Made by a program: the position numbers and the translations under genes. A stretch of DNA of 64,000 bases from assembly GCF_004379255.2 (NCBI RefSeq), contig NC_056039.1, positions 31,385,883-31,449,882 on the forward strand, written 5' to 3'. Source of the stretch: Salvia splendens (lineage: Eukaryota > Streptophyta > Magnoliopsida > Lamiales > Lamiaceae). How positions within the stretch are numbered: the first letter of the stretch is position 1; each line of letters starts with the position of its first letter. Under the pieces are notes generated by a model that had not been told where the DNA came from, made no database searches, and was given only the letters and a program-made list of their open reading frames with translations. Shown here in pieces: positions 22,490 to 35,724 of this stretch.

Positions 22490-22690
22490 TAAGAGCATCT
22501 ACTGTATAAGACTAGCCGCCGATGGGCGTTTTTTTTTATTTATACTTAATATTTACAACTTGTTATACTTATTTTTTTATATTTAATAAACACTAATAAT
22601 TAAAATGAATTAATCGTATTTTTCAATTTATTTATTGATTAGGACATCGGCTAGTCTTAGTACGTGTCCACTATTGTACAGTGGGATGGG
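22490..22690. mobile_element. Probable Harbinger-like MITE
   Basis: The left part reads gagcatctactgtataagac with agactagccg; the right part, inverted, reads cccatcccactgtacaatag and again agactagccg. The two ends form an imperfect inverted repeat around an AT-rich core. The exact target duplication is not clear. Confidence 0.45.
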
Positions 22691-22835
22691 AAAATCCTAG
22701 TGACGTTGGGGAGAGGTGTTATTGGGAAGTCTTCGGAGATTTCAAAGCTGCGGCAAATTCATTTCCCCCTCTGGAATGAAAGATGGAAATCCTCAGTTGC
22801 TGAATGCTCAAGTTAGATTCTAGGTGTGTGCAGTC

Positions 22836-25772
22836 ATGCAATTGCAATCCCATGCTGTGAGTAGGAGGAATCTCAATCATGTAGGGTTTCTCGCGGGTTG
22901 CTGCTGTCTCAGACTCCCGTCGTCGCGCGTGTCTTTCGGTAGCGCCCCCGGTTATGCCGAGCACAAGGTGATTAATTCTACGACGGGATTCAATCGGATG
23001 TTTGAGCGTTTGATTTCGATATAAATGCCGACTAATTATTTGTCAGCTGTTGATTGGGACAGTTGTTTGAATCACCGGTTCCTAGCCATGGATTTCGCAC
23101 GGCGCGCGGAGTTCTTCGAATTTGCGCCATGGATGATGTATGTATGCAATTCGCTAAAGTGTTTAGCTCTGTGACCAGGATTTTGGTCGATTTACTTGAT
23201 TGTGGATTAATTTCTCAAATTTATAGTTAAAGGAAACAGACTGAAGTTTCTCAATCTGTAAAATGCAGAATTGGTGAAGTTTTGTAGTCTTTATTTGGTT
23301 GTTTTCTGCTACATTAGAACTAACTGGTTAAGCTCTGTGACCAGGATTTTGGTGTTTCATTTGGTGATTGGAGTAGTAATGATAGGCCCTTTGAATATAT
23401 GTATTCATCAAGCGAAGGTGAAGACAGCGATGGGGATGTTTTTCTGCAGCCGATTACGGATGTTGATCTTCCCACCTCAAAAGAGCGGTTGCTGCCGTCT
23501 GATGACTCCATAACTGTGACTGCGCATAGGCTTTCAACGCTTGGCAGCACTAGAAGGAGAAGAAAGTAAACTCATGAGTTAAATTGACTATAACTTGCGA
23601 CCTCTATTTTTTTCAGATTCATTATGTGCGTTTTGCAATGTGGTTTTGTAGTTGATGTATTGCTTGCTAATAGAATGCCATTTATGCATGTTGAATTTAT
23701 TGTCTGTCTTCGTGGTACTCTCTGCTTGCAGGACTGTTTATGGAATTTGGAACAATGTTGGACTTATGTCGTTCTCAACGTTCCTTCTTTTACTTGTGGA
23801 TCAGTGTGCATGGAGGATTGTTAGATTGCCTCTCGCACCATTCTACTTGATGTGGCCTTTCCTGATATCTGCAATTTTAGTATCTTGTGCTGGCTATATT
23901 TGTGTCCCGTTGTTTCGTCTGTTTAATATGCGGTCCAGAGTAAAGAAAGGGACACCGATCCAACACTCTTCCAAGAAAGGAACCCCCACGATGGGCGGCT
24001 TATATTTTGTACCGATTGGCCTACTTGTTGCTGAAGTTGTACTCAAATTTTCATCCGTTGAGGTTTCTGCAGCAGCAGTAGCAACTATGGCATTTGCTGC
24101 AATTGGTCTATTAGATGATTTTTTGAGTATCAGCAATAAAAATGATGGCCTATCTGCTTGGTTTAGGATTTTGTTGGAGGTGAAGCTACTTTTGTCTTCA
24201 GTCATCTCATTATTGTTTGTTTTCGAGTTTTTAGGTTTTTTCTGATCTCTATTTCCTACATTACTTAGGCAGCTACCGGAATGTTGTTCTCCTATTGGCT
24301 GTGGACAACGGACATATCAACACCCTACAACATGTAACTCACACATCCATGCTTGCATCACAAATCATATGTGGCACCATCTTGAGTTTCACCAACCTGT
24401 GAACTCAGTGTTACCTCTTTGTTAGTGACTGCTTCAACCTTAACAGTTAGCTTGCAAGAACTTGACACTTTGTAGTTAAGACTTAGGTACTTAATTCAGT
24501 GTTCGTGGGGATTATCAAATTGTAGGTCCATGTTGTCTGTTTCCGTCATTATTAGAGTGTACCATAAACAGATAATGCTTATCAAGAAACTCATGTCACC
24601 CGTTTTACATTTATGCATAATGCATTTTTCTTCATTATATTTTCTAATAGCATTTCTGCTGTATTAGCAACACATTTGCTTTGTTACTCATGTGTACTTC
24701 GTATGTCAGGAAAACTGTGGTTCCTCTACCCGGACCTTTGGGCCTTGTTCGCCTTGGGAAATTTTATCCAGTCTTGAGTTCATTTTGTTTTGTTTCCATG
24801 GCCAATGGTGTTAATTTGACTGATGGACTTGATGGGCTGGCTGCGGGAACTGCTGCATTAGCATTCATCGGGATGTCAATTGTTGTTCTTCCTATATGCT
24901 CCGGTAGTTGAATAATCTTTTGATACACCCCCTCCAAAATTGAAAAAACTGTTTCTTTAGTTAGTTTTAGCAAATTACCACAGAATTGATGTCCCTGTTT
25001 CTGACTTGCTGTGGCTGCCACCAATATCAGATCTTTCAGTATTTGGAGCATCGATGGCTGGAGCGTGCATTGGTTTTCTTTTCCAAAACCAGCACAAGGC
25101 ATCTATATTCATGGGCGACACGGGAGCTTTGGCTTTGGGTGGGGCTCTTGCTGCAATGGCTTCTTGCACTGGAATGTTTTTCCCATTGTTCATTTCATCA
25201 GGGATATATGTTGTAGAAGCACTTTCAGTTATCATACAGGTTTTTATCTAAATCTCATTTGCATCACTCTATGAAATATCTAGCATTTTTGGAAGGTGGT
25301 AATCTTAACAATATCTGCTAGCCTATATGCGAAATTTTATTACAATTTCACCCATACTGAGTAGTTCTTCAATATGAACTTCATCGATTTTTACCCATTT
25401 GTTGAAACATAGTTTAAAAAAGGAACTTTGTGAACTTTTTCTATTGCCCTGTCTATTGGATTTAGTCATCTAAGACAGCTGCAGGTAAACACTTTTTTTA
25501 ACAATGAATTAAACCTGCTAATGCTTATGTAGTAGTCAGACTCTATTGGAGGCTATGTTTCATCACCTCACTAGAGGCTTATCTTTCAGGTATCCTTCTT
25601 CAAGGCGACCAAGCATTTCATGCGAAGGGGATACCGAATTTTTCGAATGGCGCCCTTCCACCACCACCTCGAGTTATGTGGAGTTAGAGAACCAGTAGTT
25701 GTTGCCGGCGCATATTTTGTTGCTTGTTTGTTGATCCTATGTGCAGCGTACGTCGGCCTTGCTTCTGCTTGA
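22836..25772 (+). CDS. Phospho-MurNAc-pentapeptide translocase (MraY homologue, plastid)
   Basis: MraY transfers phospho-MurNAc-pentapeptide from UDP to polyprenyl phosphate, making lipid I; plant homologues are predicted plastid membrane proteins. Seven exons join in phase: 22836-22967, 23345-23565, 23732-24179, 24269-24333, 24710-24903, 25031-25239 and 25590-25772, giving 483 residues (about 480 in Arabidopsis, from memory). Residues 1-44 are Ser/Arg-rich without acidic clusters, transit-peptide-like; an acidic linker follows. The membrane enzyme begins near residue 119. Catalytic motifs are present: TPTMGG (203-208), GLLDDF with Asp246/247, NLTDGLDGL (324 onward), FMGDTG with Asp383 and MAPFHHHLE (His447-449). 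Several hydrophobic helices lie between. No stop or frameshift. The exon 1 boundary is the least certain part because acceptor sequences are duplicated before exon 2. Confidence 0.92.
23165..23187 (+). repeat. Duplicate of the exon-2 splice acceptor inside MraY intron 1
   Basis: A 23-base string containing gtgaccaggattttggt occurs at 23165-23187 and again at 23331-23353. The second copy spans the exon-2 acceptor (gaccag, then GAT TTT GGT). The first copy is a ready-made cryptic acceptor; its use would read DFGRFT and then stop. Confidence 0.85.
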
Positions 25773-26279
25773 CCAGCAAATCTGGATGCGTTGACGCCGA
25801 CTAGTTAAGGATTAGCTACTGTTCTCCACTAATTCTTCTCAAGGTTCATTTTGTTACTAATGTTTTCTTCAGCAGAAGTTGGATGAAGTGAGGAACTCAT
25901 GTTCATGTACAGCAAAACCAACCAATTTTGATATCTAGCACTGATTTTCTTCTACAGTTCTATAAGATTGCGGTTGTTTGTTTTCAATTTCCTGTGATAA
26001 ACGGTGACAAGGTTAATCGGGTTTTGGGTATAGTATTTTCTTTCTTCATAATTTGGCCGCATAATTAAATTACAATGAGATGCTTGATTTTTTTTAAATT
26101 AATAAAATACTAAAGAATAAAATTGTACAAATAAATAAATAAATAAATAAATAGGCAAATATCGCGGCGAAGGGTGAACTCTCGGACTTGGATCGATCAT
26201 CTCTCAATCGATCAACTAAACCACCAATTTCCGAGGGCCGGAACCCTAGCACCGCGATCTTCTTCTTATTCCGGCGAGA
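25773..26279. other. MraY 3' UTR and L18a-like promoter region
   Basis: The interval between two genes on the same strand. It holds an (AAAT)n microsatellite at about 26129-26153 and, upstream of ATG 26280, a GC-richer 5' leader with an aaccctag telo-box-like motif near 26242. Confidence 0.6.
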
Positions 26280-27769
26280 ATGAGCGAAGAAGGCGGAGGA
26301 AAGACCCTAGGCGTCTCGGCCGCCGCCCAATCTTCGCCACCGCCGCCCAATTATTACTACGGCACTTTTCAAGGCGTGGCTAATTATCAGCCCCAGCCCG
26401 ATTATTCAGTGATAGGAATCCCTCAGCCTGTGCCCCCTTCCGCTATCTCTGCCCATCCGCCGCATTACTATCCTCCGGGATATCACGCCGTTCCCGGTAT
26501 TTCCTGATTTGTTTTTCCCTAATCCATTCGATCCTGGTTCAATTATCAACATTAACGCTCTATGAAGGAATAATTGGAATACTAAACTGATTTGGTAGCT
26601 TTTCGAATTTGTTTGTCTTGTGTGAGTCAATGCATTTTGTGTAACTAAATTTGCAAAGGTGCAATAAGAATGTAAAGCGATGAATTTGACTTCTGTTTCC
26701 TTCTCCTTCAATATTCTGGGGATTCTAGGTCATGTTGTTGCTCATGGACCTTTTAGGGAGGAACGGCTCCCCTGTTTTGGTGTTGGACTTGGATGGCTCT
26801 TGTAAGTTTATCAGTCATTGTCTACTCAATTATTTCAAAATTGCTTTTCTTAAAAGATAATGTATGCGGTGCAGCTGATAGTTTCATGATAATTTGATCT
26901 TTACACTTCCTGCTTCAGTTGATAGTCGAATGATTTGCCATTTTGTTAGTAAAATAAGAACTTTTCTGATTTTACTACTTTTTTGCTAGGTTTATTACTG
27001 GTTTCTTTCTGGGTGCAATCCCCTGGTATATAGGAGCTTTTCTACTGCTGTGTGTCCGTATGGATTACAGGGAGAAGCCTGGACTCATTGCATGTGGCAT
27101 AGCTGTAAGTGTTTTCAATCTCTACTTGAATCTCCTCAAGTGTGAATTCATGGGTGTTCCCAACAGTTAGGATCTTAGGGATGGTATATATTCATGTTTT
27201 GGTGTTTTATGCCTGTTTTTTATCCAGTGAATTTTGAAATTTTATTCTTTGAATAAGTATCTGAGGTTTTTCTTGTTAATGTGATAAGAGTATTGTCAAT
27301 CAATAACCCCCTTCCACCAGTCATCATATGTAATAGTTAATAGATGTGTTTTGCTTCCTGATTCAACTGCTTGAGTTGATTTGTGTTGGGGCCGTTAATG
27401 TGTTGCTCAATTGAAGTTTGTTATGACATTGAGAACGAGTATTTGAAGATGAAGTGCCTTGATGAAAGACATAATCCATTATCCGCTTAGAGGGTTGAGA
27501 AGTCAGGGATGGTAGTGTGATGATCCACCTCTAATCCCTATGAAAAAACTAAAAGAGAAACATTTCTCATGTACAACACTGAATTGGTACTTAGGTTATG
27601 CAACATCAATCCAATAACTGTGGACATATCTCTAGATTCCTACTTCTTATGTAGTTTTTGTAGTGCTGTTATGTTTAATAGATGCTTGCTTATTCTTGGA
27701 CATTCTCAGGCTCTGCTAGCTGCTCTTGCTGTTACTCTTGGTTTGACAAATGCAAGTTATCCCTGGTGA
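26280..27769 (+). CDS. 60S ribosomal protein L18a-like membrane protein
   Basis: A plant-specific small membrane protein family named after, but not related in sequence to, ribosomal L18a; its molecular role is not established. Four exons join in phase: 26280-26496, 26729-26801, 26990-27104 and 27710-27769, giving 154 residues. The N-terminal half is Pro/Tyr-rich and probably disordered (YYYGTFQGVANYQPQP, VIGIPQPVPP, YYPPGYHAVPG). The conserved core follows: FREERLPCFGVGLGWLLFIT, GFFLGAIPWYIGAFLLL and RMDYREKPGLIACGIA. The C-terminus is hydrophobic (LAALAVTLGL) and ends NASYPW. Two or three membrane helices are visible. It sits about 0.5 kb after MraY and 0.8 kb before eL20, all on the plus strand. 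Confidence 0.9.
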
Positions 27770-28470
27770 AGCAGCAGCAACAACGTTGTATATTCTCCAA
27801 CTAAAGTCCTCACCTGAGTTGGACACTGTTGATTGTATTTATTTATCAGAAAAAATGTTAGTATTATTTTCTCTGTGGTAATCACCTCCTATTCCTAAAT
27901 GATTGATTGCCCATGCAATTATATACGTGTTCTCTCAGATTTTCTTATGAATATTTAAGTTGAAAGTTGATTGCCCCCTTCAAGATGCTAGAAGGTTTGG
28001 ATACTTGAGAAAAGATTCTACTCCTAATAAACTCCCTAAGGCCTAAATCAAATACAATCCTAAATTTCGATTTAGATCAAATACTTCACTTTGAATCTAA
28101 GCCAACTCTAGCTTGCTGAACTGGGTTATGCATGGAATTGTAGCATAGCTAACTGGTGTTGCTAAAGTTAAAAATAACTTGTACTACAAATCATTGAAAG
28201 TTAAAAAGAAGCCATGATTTGGTTAATTTTGTTATTTCGTGGTACATAAATATATTAGCAATCATTACTACATGTGATTAGTTATACAAAATTTTGAAGG
28301 GTGCAGAGAATTACACTGCAAAATTAAATTATTAATTAATAAATAATCAGTAGGTTTATTAGTTTAGGTCATGAAATTCATTATTCATAACACATCAAAT
28401 TCCCAATATGTAATCCAAAAGCCCAAACCAAAGGCAGGCTAGGCTAGTTAAATAAAGAAATGGGAAGAAA
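27770..28470. other. L18a-like 3' UTR and intergenic
   Basis: No exon recognised. AT-rich up to the eL20 promoter motifs beginning near 28471. Confidence 0.5.
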
Positions 28471-28496
28471 TGGGCCCACGAAGCAAATTAGGGTTT
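28471..28496 (+). promoter_or_regulatory. Site II plus telo-box upstream of eL20
   Basis: A tgggcccac site II motif (28471-28479) is followed by ttagggttt (28488-28496), the inverse of the telo-box AAACCCTAA, about 90 bases before the ATG. This pairing is characteristic of plant ribosomal protein gene promoters and co-ordinates expression with growth. Confidence 0.7.
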
Positions 28497-28583
28497 CTGG
28501 AATTAAAATCTAATCACAAAACCCCCCTTCACCTGCCGCACTCTCCTCTTCATCGCTGAGATAATTTTGAACTCGGCTGGAAA

Positions 28584-29843
<1,260 letters not shown>

Positions 29844-30697
29844 ACTGTGTGGGTCATTTATTGTTGGAGTAAAATCAACTATATTTCTTTTATCATCTAG
29901 AGAAAGCGAGTGACAGTTTTCTTCATTAGTCTCCTCAATCTGAACTCCTTTACAATGTTATGTTTTGTTGACCTATATCACTGGGCATCCAAATTGAGAC
30001 AGATAAATTGCAGTTTCTTTCTTTTCTTGGCTTTGGAAAATTTTCTGTTTTATGGGACCTTTCATTTTTTATTATTTAGCTTGCCTTTTTTTTGTTGAAA
30101 TTCCTCTAAATTTGCAATATTTAATTTTCCCAAAATTGTTTAGCTTCAATGAGAATTCATGTTTTAAATATTCAATTCATTTAAAATGACCTCTAATTGC
30201 CATTTGTTAATTTTTTGTGCACTTGTTATGTGGTCTATGTGAGATCAATCTATAATTACTGAATAAAAGAGAATCTTTGTTAAGCATATGAAAATAACTC
30301 AGCTCGTACATGGTCACCAAATTTAGATGATTATTTTGTTATTCGGCATTAGGTTGATTATTGAATCGTCCTCCAGTTTACATATAAATATCCTAACAAA
30401 TAAGCATGATTATTAAAAACAATCATATTTTCTTTTCTAACTTTTTCCATTTAGTCATAAATGTTAGTACCTACATACCAATCAATCAATTCAAATGCAA
30501 ACATAAATATTCCAAATAATCGTAACATAACTATGGGTATATGATCAATATGAGAACACTGATGCAAAAACAACGTAGAAATATAATTACACCACAATGA
30601 ATCCAATCATAACTAAATAATCATATCACAATAACAGGTATCACAAAAAAAAACAAATACATGTACAATCAATAATCATATCATAATTATAGTTATG
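29844..30697. other. eL20 3' UTR and intergenic
   Basis: T-rich downstream region, then AT-rich DNA with no recognised gene up to the solo LTR target site. Confidence 0.5.
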
Positions 30698-30702
30698 GTG
30701 CC

Positions 30703-32087
30703 TGATGTGAATCAAATTTACATTGTTATTCCCATAACTTTACATAACTTTACATGATTTATATAGTTTGATGCTTGCAAAAGTGTGTTTTATGGTGTAG
30801 GAAGAGGAGTAAATGGTGAAACAAAGAAGGAAGCTCGGAGGGTGAAAAGCTGTGCAGAAAGCTCTCAAAAGTGGCCACCCGGCCGGGTGAATTTCATGCC
30901 CAATAATGTACCCGGCCGGGTGATTTCTGGAAGGCAGCGAGAGGACAGAAAGCTCTCAAATTGGCCACCCGGCCGGGTGAATTTTATGCCTAATAATGTA
31001 CCCGGCCGGGTGGATCAATTTAACTGCAATATTGCAGTTTTATGCGGCAGTTTCCATAAGTGGAGAGAGGAAAAAAGGGCAGAAGATAGGGACGTAGGGG
31101 AGAGCATGTTATTGATTCAACAAAAATTGGAAGAAAAGGGGAGAGAGAGTGGATGTGACGGTTTTTTTTGGGCAGAAATTTGATTAAAGGAGAAGAGAGA
31201 GGGAGTTGAGGACGTTTTTTTGGCAGAGGAAAAAAGAGAGAAAAGGGAGAAAGAGAGGAGGAAGAAGTTCCGGCCAACATTCTGACGATCCGTCTCCAAA
31301 TCCCGATTCCACTCAACGAGAGCTTGAATCCTACGGTTTTATTGCATATTTCACAATGTTTTTAGGCTAAGCTCTCTATGTTGCTCCAAGTTGTAATCTA
31401 GGATTTGTAAAAATGTTCTTACACCATTGAAATCATATGTTTGTGTCCAACAATGTGCTCAATATTTATTCACTATGTTTTTAGCTAATAACGTAGTGAT
31501 GTTAATTCCTTTGCTATTGTCTCTTTAACATAGTTTAGGAGTGTTTGATTGTTGGATTGCTATTGAATTAGAATTGTTCAGAGGATAATTTAATAGTGGA
31601 TTAGGTAAGTTCGCGTAGTAGATGATCTTTAATTCCCGCGCTTCTGCAGGAATTTAATATCTTCGAAAATTAATTCATGGAACAAGTGTTCAGCTGACTG
31701 TGAATTATACGTCGCAAACATGTTCAGTGCACGCGATTAGGTTGATTAATTAATCCCAAATATGTGCTTTTAATATAGGTGTAGAACAATACAAGCCTAG
31801 TAAGCAACTTGGAGTGACATAATTCCCCATTCAAAAAGTCCGTCTTTCGTTAACTTGTAGCTTTAGATCATCTTTAATTTGTAGAAATCAAATCCTTCAA
31901 ATCAAGATCATTTTTAGTATGCTTTTCCTTTGTTTTGGAGTTAAATAGCCTACGCCTCCATGTGGTTCGACACTCGAAGTACTACAATCGACTCTGTACT
32001 CTTGCAGATTCGTTGTAATATTAGAGTCAATTTATTAAACTTGTGTGAACTTTACCATTAATATTTGAACTCGAAAATTACACATCA
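30703..32087. mobile_element. Solo LTR, 1385 bp, target site GTGCC
   Basis: It starts TGATGTGAATC and ends AATTACACATCA, giving inverted ends TGATGTG / CACATCA, and is flanked by gtgcc at 30698-30702 and 32088-32092. The 5-bp duplication and TG...CA ends show a retrovirus-like LTR left by recombination; there is no gag-pol. The string atgtggttcgacactcg near 31960 is of a kind seen in plant Gypsy-type LTRs; the superfamily is inferred. The open stretch 30785-31183 is incidental. Confidence 0.88.
30872..31012. repeat. Repeated CCCGGCCGGG palindromes in the LTR
   Basis: Two ~90-base direct repeats each carry two 10-bp palindromes cccggccggg (about 30878, 30911, 30968 and 31001), separated by gtgaatt(t)...aataatgta. 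They lie in the U3-like part of the LTR and could be enhancer-type repeats (inference). Confidence 0.8.
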
Positions 32088-32092
32088 GTGCC

Positions 32093-33675
32093 AATAAAAT
32101 GTTAGAAAATATTGCAGTCTTTACACGGGCAATCCTTGCTATTACAAAGAATAAAAAGTGGAAGGTAAATGTAACAATATAAATTACAACGAACGTAAAG
32201 AGATGCAAACTATAATATTCTTCAAGTCGAGTCGAGGTGACCCTCTCTCCGCAAGACGAAATACGCCCTGCTAGTGCTCACGGATTGGCTTAATGTCCCC
32301 AAAGATGAAACGACTTTCAAGTTGAAGCACCTCAAACTCGTAGGTTCCGGCGAACTTGAATTGGAAGCAAGAACCGAGCAATGCAATGCTCCTAAAATGC
32401 ACACTAGAATTGTAGAGACTAGAGAGAGTAGAGAGAATATTTCTTGTTGGTGTTCTCATCTCCCAAAACTCCATCTATTTATAGGATAGATGTGCCTACA
32501 TGAAGAGTCATGGCATTAAGGCATCCCATAATGCATTTGGAGGTTACACAAGATGAAAAGCCAAAGGTTTGGCCACATCAAAAGTTTCCCTCATTTTACA
32601 CGGTTTTTCCAATATAAAAAGCAAAAACACACAAATAAATTGACTTTGCTGGGGATCAAACCAGCGCCTTATACATTATGCCACAGAGTCCCTTTTGTTT
32701 CTAAATATACTTCTGTACAATTCAAAGTGTTTTGAAGCCTTTATTAGTTGATTTAGGCTAGGCTACATATCTGATCATTCTACTCAGGTTTTTCATCTTA
32801 ATAGAAAAAATATATCATAATTAAGTATAGTGTTTCACATCGAAATCTGCCGTTGTCTATTATTATACTCGTTTTGGTGCAAATACCAACACTTATTAGC
32901 TACTACAATTAAGATAACAAGTCGTAGAACTGCGTCAATTTTTAAACCAAAGTCTAATTAGTTACACCAAGAAAACAAGTAACATAAAATTAATACTTGA
33001 TACATAAAACAAAGAATGAATACAATTAACGTTTTCTTAATTCATATATCTATATCATTGATAAGTATTATACAGTGAGAATTTTTGAAGTGGAACACGT
33101 TGATTGTTGGCTAAACAGAATTCTCTATGGGCTACGCTATTTGGAATGTTGCAAGGGAAAAAATAAAGTTCATTTATTTTAGACGCATTTACGTAGAAAT
33201 GAGAACAATCTCCATATTCAATCGGATGCATGTTCTTGAATATTCAATTCATGTAAAACTAAATCACCTTATCTATTTCTTCCATAATTAACAAACTTCA
33301 TCTATTGTGTTTTGATAATGTTTAGTGCACCTACGTATATGGTCAATATGAGATCAACGGTGAAAAAAATGACAATATTTGGTCTGTATATTAGGTATGT
33401 GATGAATAACTCGACATGTATCTAATCACTTTTAAATAAATAATTAACGTGTATGAAAAAAATCATGTTTTTTTTTTCCATTTTGTTTATCCACTGAAAT
33501 TAATCTCTATCTATATATAATAAGCTTTTCCCTCTACTCAGACGAATTATTTTTCACAAATAATATTTCGATTATTTTTTCATTCCATATCTCATACGAT
33601 ACCAATTTACACTAAATTATGTATTGTCCCATACCAATATTAAATTCATGAGCAGAGTTAATACGAAACACTCTC
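32093..33675. other. Intergenic with probable LTR-like remnant
   Basis: 32160-32560 (ctctccgcaagacgaaatac, gtgctcacggattggc) has the look of a plant retrotransposon LTR or leader read inversely, but I found no matching ends or target duplication. The rest is AT-rich without features. Confidence 0.35.
32641..32689 (-). pseudogene. tRNA-like remnant lacking the anticodon arm
   Basis: The minus strand reads gactctgtggcataatgt, then ggtttgatccccagc (B-box-like), then aaagtc, which would pair with gactctg in 6 of 7 positions. The length of about 49 and missing anticodon arm rule out a working tRNA. It may be a decayed tRNA or a SINE head. Confidence 0.3.
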
Positions 33676-35657
33676 AGGCCATCCACAACGCTGTCTCTAT
33701 ACCGTCTCTTAAACCGTCTCTTAACTACTATTTGGGCACTATTTGAGGGCCCCACTGTCCTTTTTGCCTCCATCTCTTAACTAAGAGACGGAATCTGCAA
33801 CGCTCCGTCTCTTAACCGTCTCTATACCGTCTCTTAATTACTATTCATTCAATTTAATTTATAATTTTTTTTTAAAAACCCAATTCAATTTAAACAAACA
33901 CACTTTATTAAAATTAAAACAAAATAAAAAAACACACAAAATAAAAAAAACACACAAAATAAAAAAAACACACAAAATAAAAAAACACACAAAATAAAAA
34001 AAAATTAATCGGAAGGGCTATCATCCTCCGGAGGCGGTCGAGGTTGAGGGGGAGTCGGAAGGCCAAGTTGTGCTGCCATATGCACAATTCCGTTCCACCA
34101 GGCCGCGTATTGGGAGTGCGAGAAGCGGGAAGTGTCCGCCATTGTGGCGGTCATGTACGCCACCATAAGTGTGTCCGAGCCTCCTCGCGAGCCCGATCCT
34201 GAGGCCGGCTGGCTTGATTCGCCTCGGCCCTTCCTTGCTCTAGCCGCTTTCCGCCGCCTTCGTCCCTTGCGGCCGACGGCGCCTACTCGCGGATCCTCCT
34301 GCATCGCCGACCGTACCCCGCAAACTCCTGGGATTCAGCATCATGTTGGCTGATGCCTTCAGCAGTGTCACCACCAGACGCACCAGCACTAGACGAGTAT
34401 TGGCCACTCGCCGTATGCTTCGTGCGCTTCGAGTTTGAGCCCGAGCTGGAGCGGAAACCGCCGGCCCATCGTTCCTCGTCCTTGACGGCGCGCCAAACAT
34501 CAACAAATCTGAATTGATGTCCCTCGTCCTGGTAGTAGGCGCGCAAGCGGACGTCAAAATGTCGGTGCCCGTGGCGCCGCTTTGGTAGCGCGCCTCTTCC
34601 GCCGAGTAGATGCCGCAGATTTTTTTGACCTGTCGGTCGACTCGGTCAAAGTGACAGCGATCATTTTAACTGTGCGCTTGCGGGAGCGGTTCGGCTTTAT
34701 TTGGTGGTAGACCTCGACAACCTTTCCCAGAAACACTTCCGGTTTGTTGATTCCCGACGATGGGATCGTACGAGACCGTGATCCAGGTGTTGTACACCGC
34801 CATCGTTTCGAGGTTGTTGTACGGATGTCGGCCAAGATCCTCTTCCTCTTCCTCTTCTTCCTCCTCGTCCTCGCCCGTCTGGGGTTGTACACTGCCTCGG
34901 CCACCTCACCGCCTCGCCCACCTCCACCGCCTCGGCCTACTCCCGGCGTGGGATCAACTGGAAAATCCTCCCGGATCTGGGATAATCCCTGCGAAAACCG
35001 CGGGACGTTGGGACGAACATATGCATCAAGGTCAAAATTGGGTGGTTGGTACCCCCCCGGCGTCGCCGAACCCTGGGTCCCCGGCGTTGACGAACCTCCA
35101 CCGCCCAATGTGTTGATCATGTTCTCTCAATCGCCGAATGAGTTGAGATCCCACCCGCCGGAGCCGGAGCCCGCCATAGTTGCCCTCGCCGTCGCCGGAC
35201 ATCTTGAGTTGGGTTATGAAAAATTTCAGCGAAAATTTGAGAGAAAATTTAGATGATATGAAGAATAGATGTGTAGTTGTGTGTAAATGAGGATGGATTT
35301 AGGAGTATTTATAGAGTAAAAAATTTAATAAAAAACAAAAAATATAAAAAAAAAAAACAAAAAAACGGTAATAATACCGTTACAAAATTTTTTTTTTTTA
35401 TTTAAATTCGATTTTTTTTAAAAAAAAATATTTATTGCGTCAGCACGTGACGACGCCCACTCGCGGGCCGGCGAGTGGGCGTCACGCACGACGCCGGGCT
35501 GCGCCACGTCGCCTAGGCGCGTGGCGAGACGCTCGTCTCCTGGCTCGACGAGTCGAGACGCGCGACGAGACGCGGGACGAGACGGGACGAGATGGAGGCT
35601 GCAACGCGTCTCGCCGGGGTCTCGTCTCGCTGAGACGAGACGCGAGATGCCGGCGAG
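33676..35657 (-). mobile_element. PIF/Harbinger element, second family, runs into assembly gap
   Basis: The left end is aggccatccacaacgctgtctc with repeated ccgtctctta units; the right end is a GC-rich block of cgagacg repeats entering the gap at 35658. A 22-bp palindrome-rich motif gcccactcgcgggccggcga near 35457 recurs at 39733. It encodes one ORF1-type gene on the minus strand and no transposase. Confidence 0.75.
34005..35209 (-). pseudogene. Harbinger ORF1-like (NAM-associated type) protein, frameshifted
   Basis: ATG 35209 opens MSGDGEGNYGG. After a shift, 35120-34554 gives GGYQPPNFDLDAYVRPNVPR and a Gly/Arg-rich stretch; KCFWERLSRSTTK appears in another frame near 34710. Then 34546-34283 reads GHQFRFVDVWRAVKDEERW and SKRTKHTASGQYSSSAGAS. 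The last part, 34304-34005, is KGRRRRKAARARKGRGESSQ and a tail ending PPPEDDSPSD. The KRTKxxxSGxYSSS signature is shared with the ORF1 of 11347-12755. At least three frame changes make it non-functional. Confidence 0.75.
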
Positions 35658-35724
35658 NNNNNNNNNNNNNNNNNNNNNNNNNNNNNNNNNNNNNNNNNNN
35701 NNNNNNNNNNNNNNNNNNNNNNNN
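35658..35724. other. Assembly gap (67 N)
   Basis: The gap directly follows the GC-rich gagacgagacg block at the right end of the Harbinger element and probably hides its terminus and target duplication. Any reading frame across it is meaningless. Confidence 1.

Noticed and set aside
22824..22835. An upstream GTG start for the MraY frame
   Set aside because: Plant nuclear genes rarely start at GTG; ATG 22836 is in frame four codons later.
23894..25235. Minus-strand open frames opposite MraY exons
   Set aside because: The plus strand has all MraY catalytic motifs with in-phase splice sites.
30785..31183. A 132-codon open frame as a gene
   Set aside because: It lies inside the solo LTR and its repeats derive from the CCCGGCCGGG units.
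32093..32900. A third solo LTR starting tgttagaaaat
   Set aside because: The possible ends (TGTTAG... and ...CCAACA) have no matching 5-bp flanks, so the boundaries could not be supported.
34132..35256. Open plus-strand frames across the second Harbinger ORF1
   Set aside because: They are antisense to a readable ORF1 and are Pro/Ser-rich with no domain.
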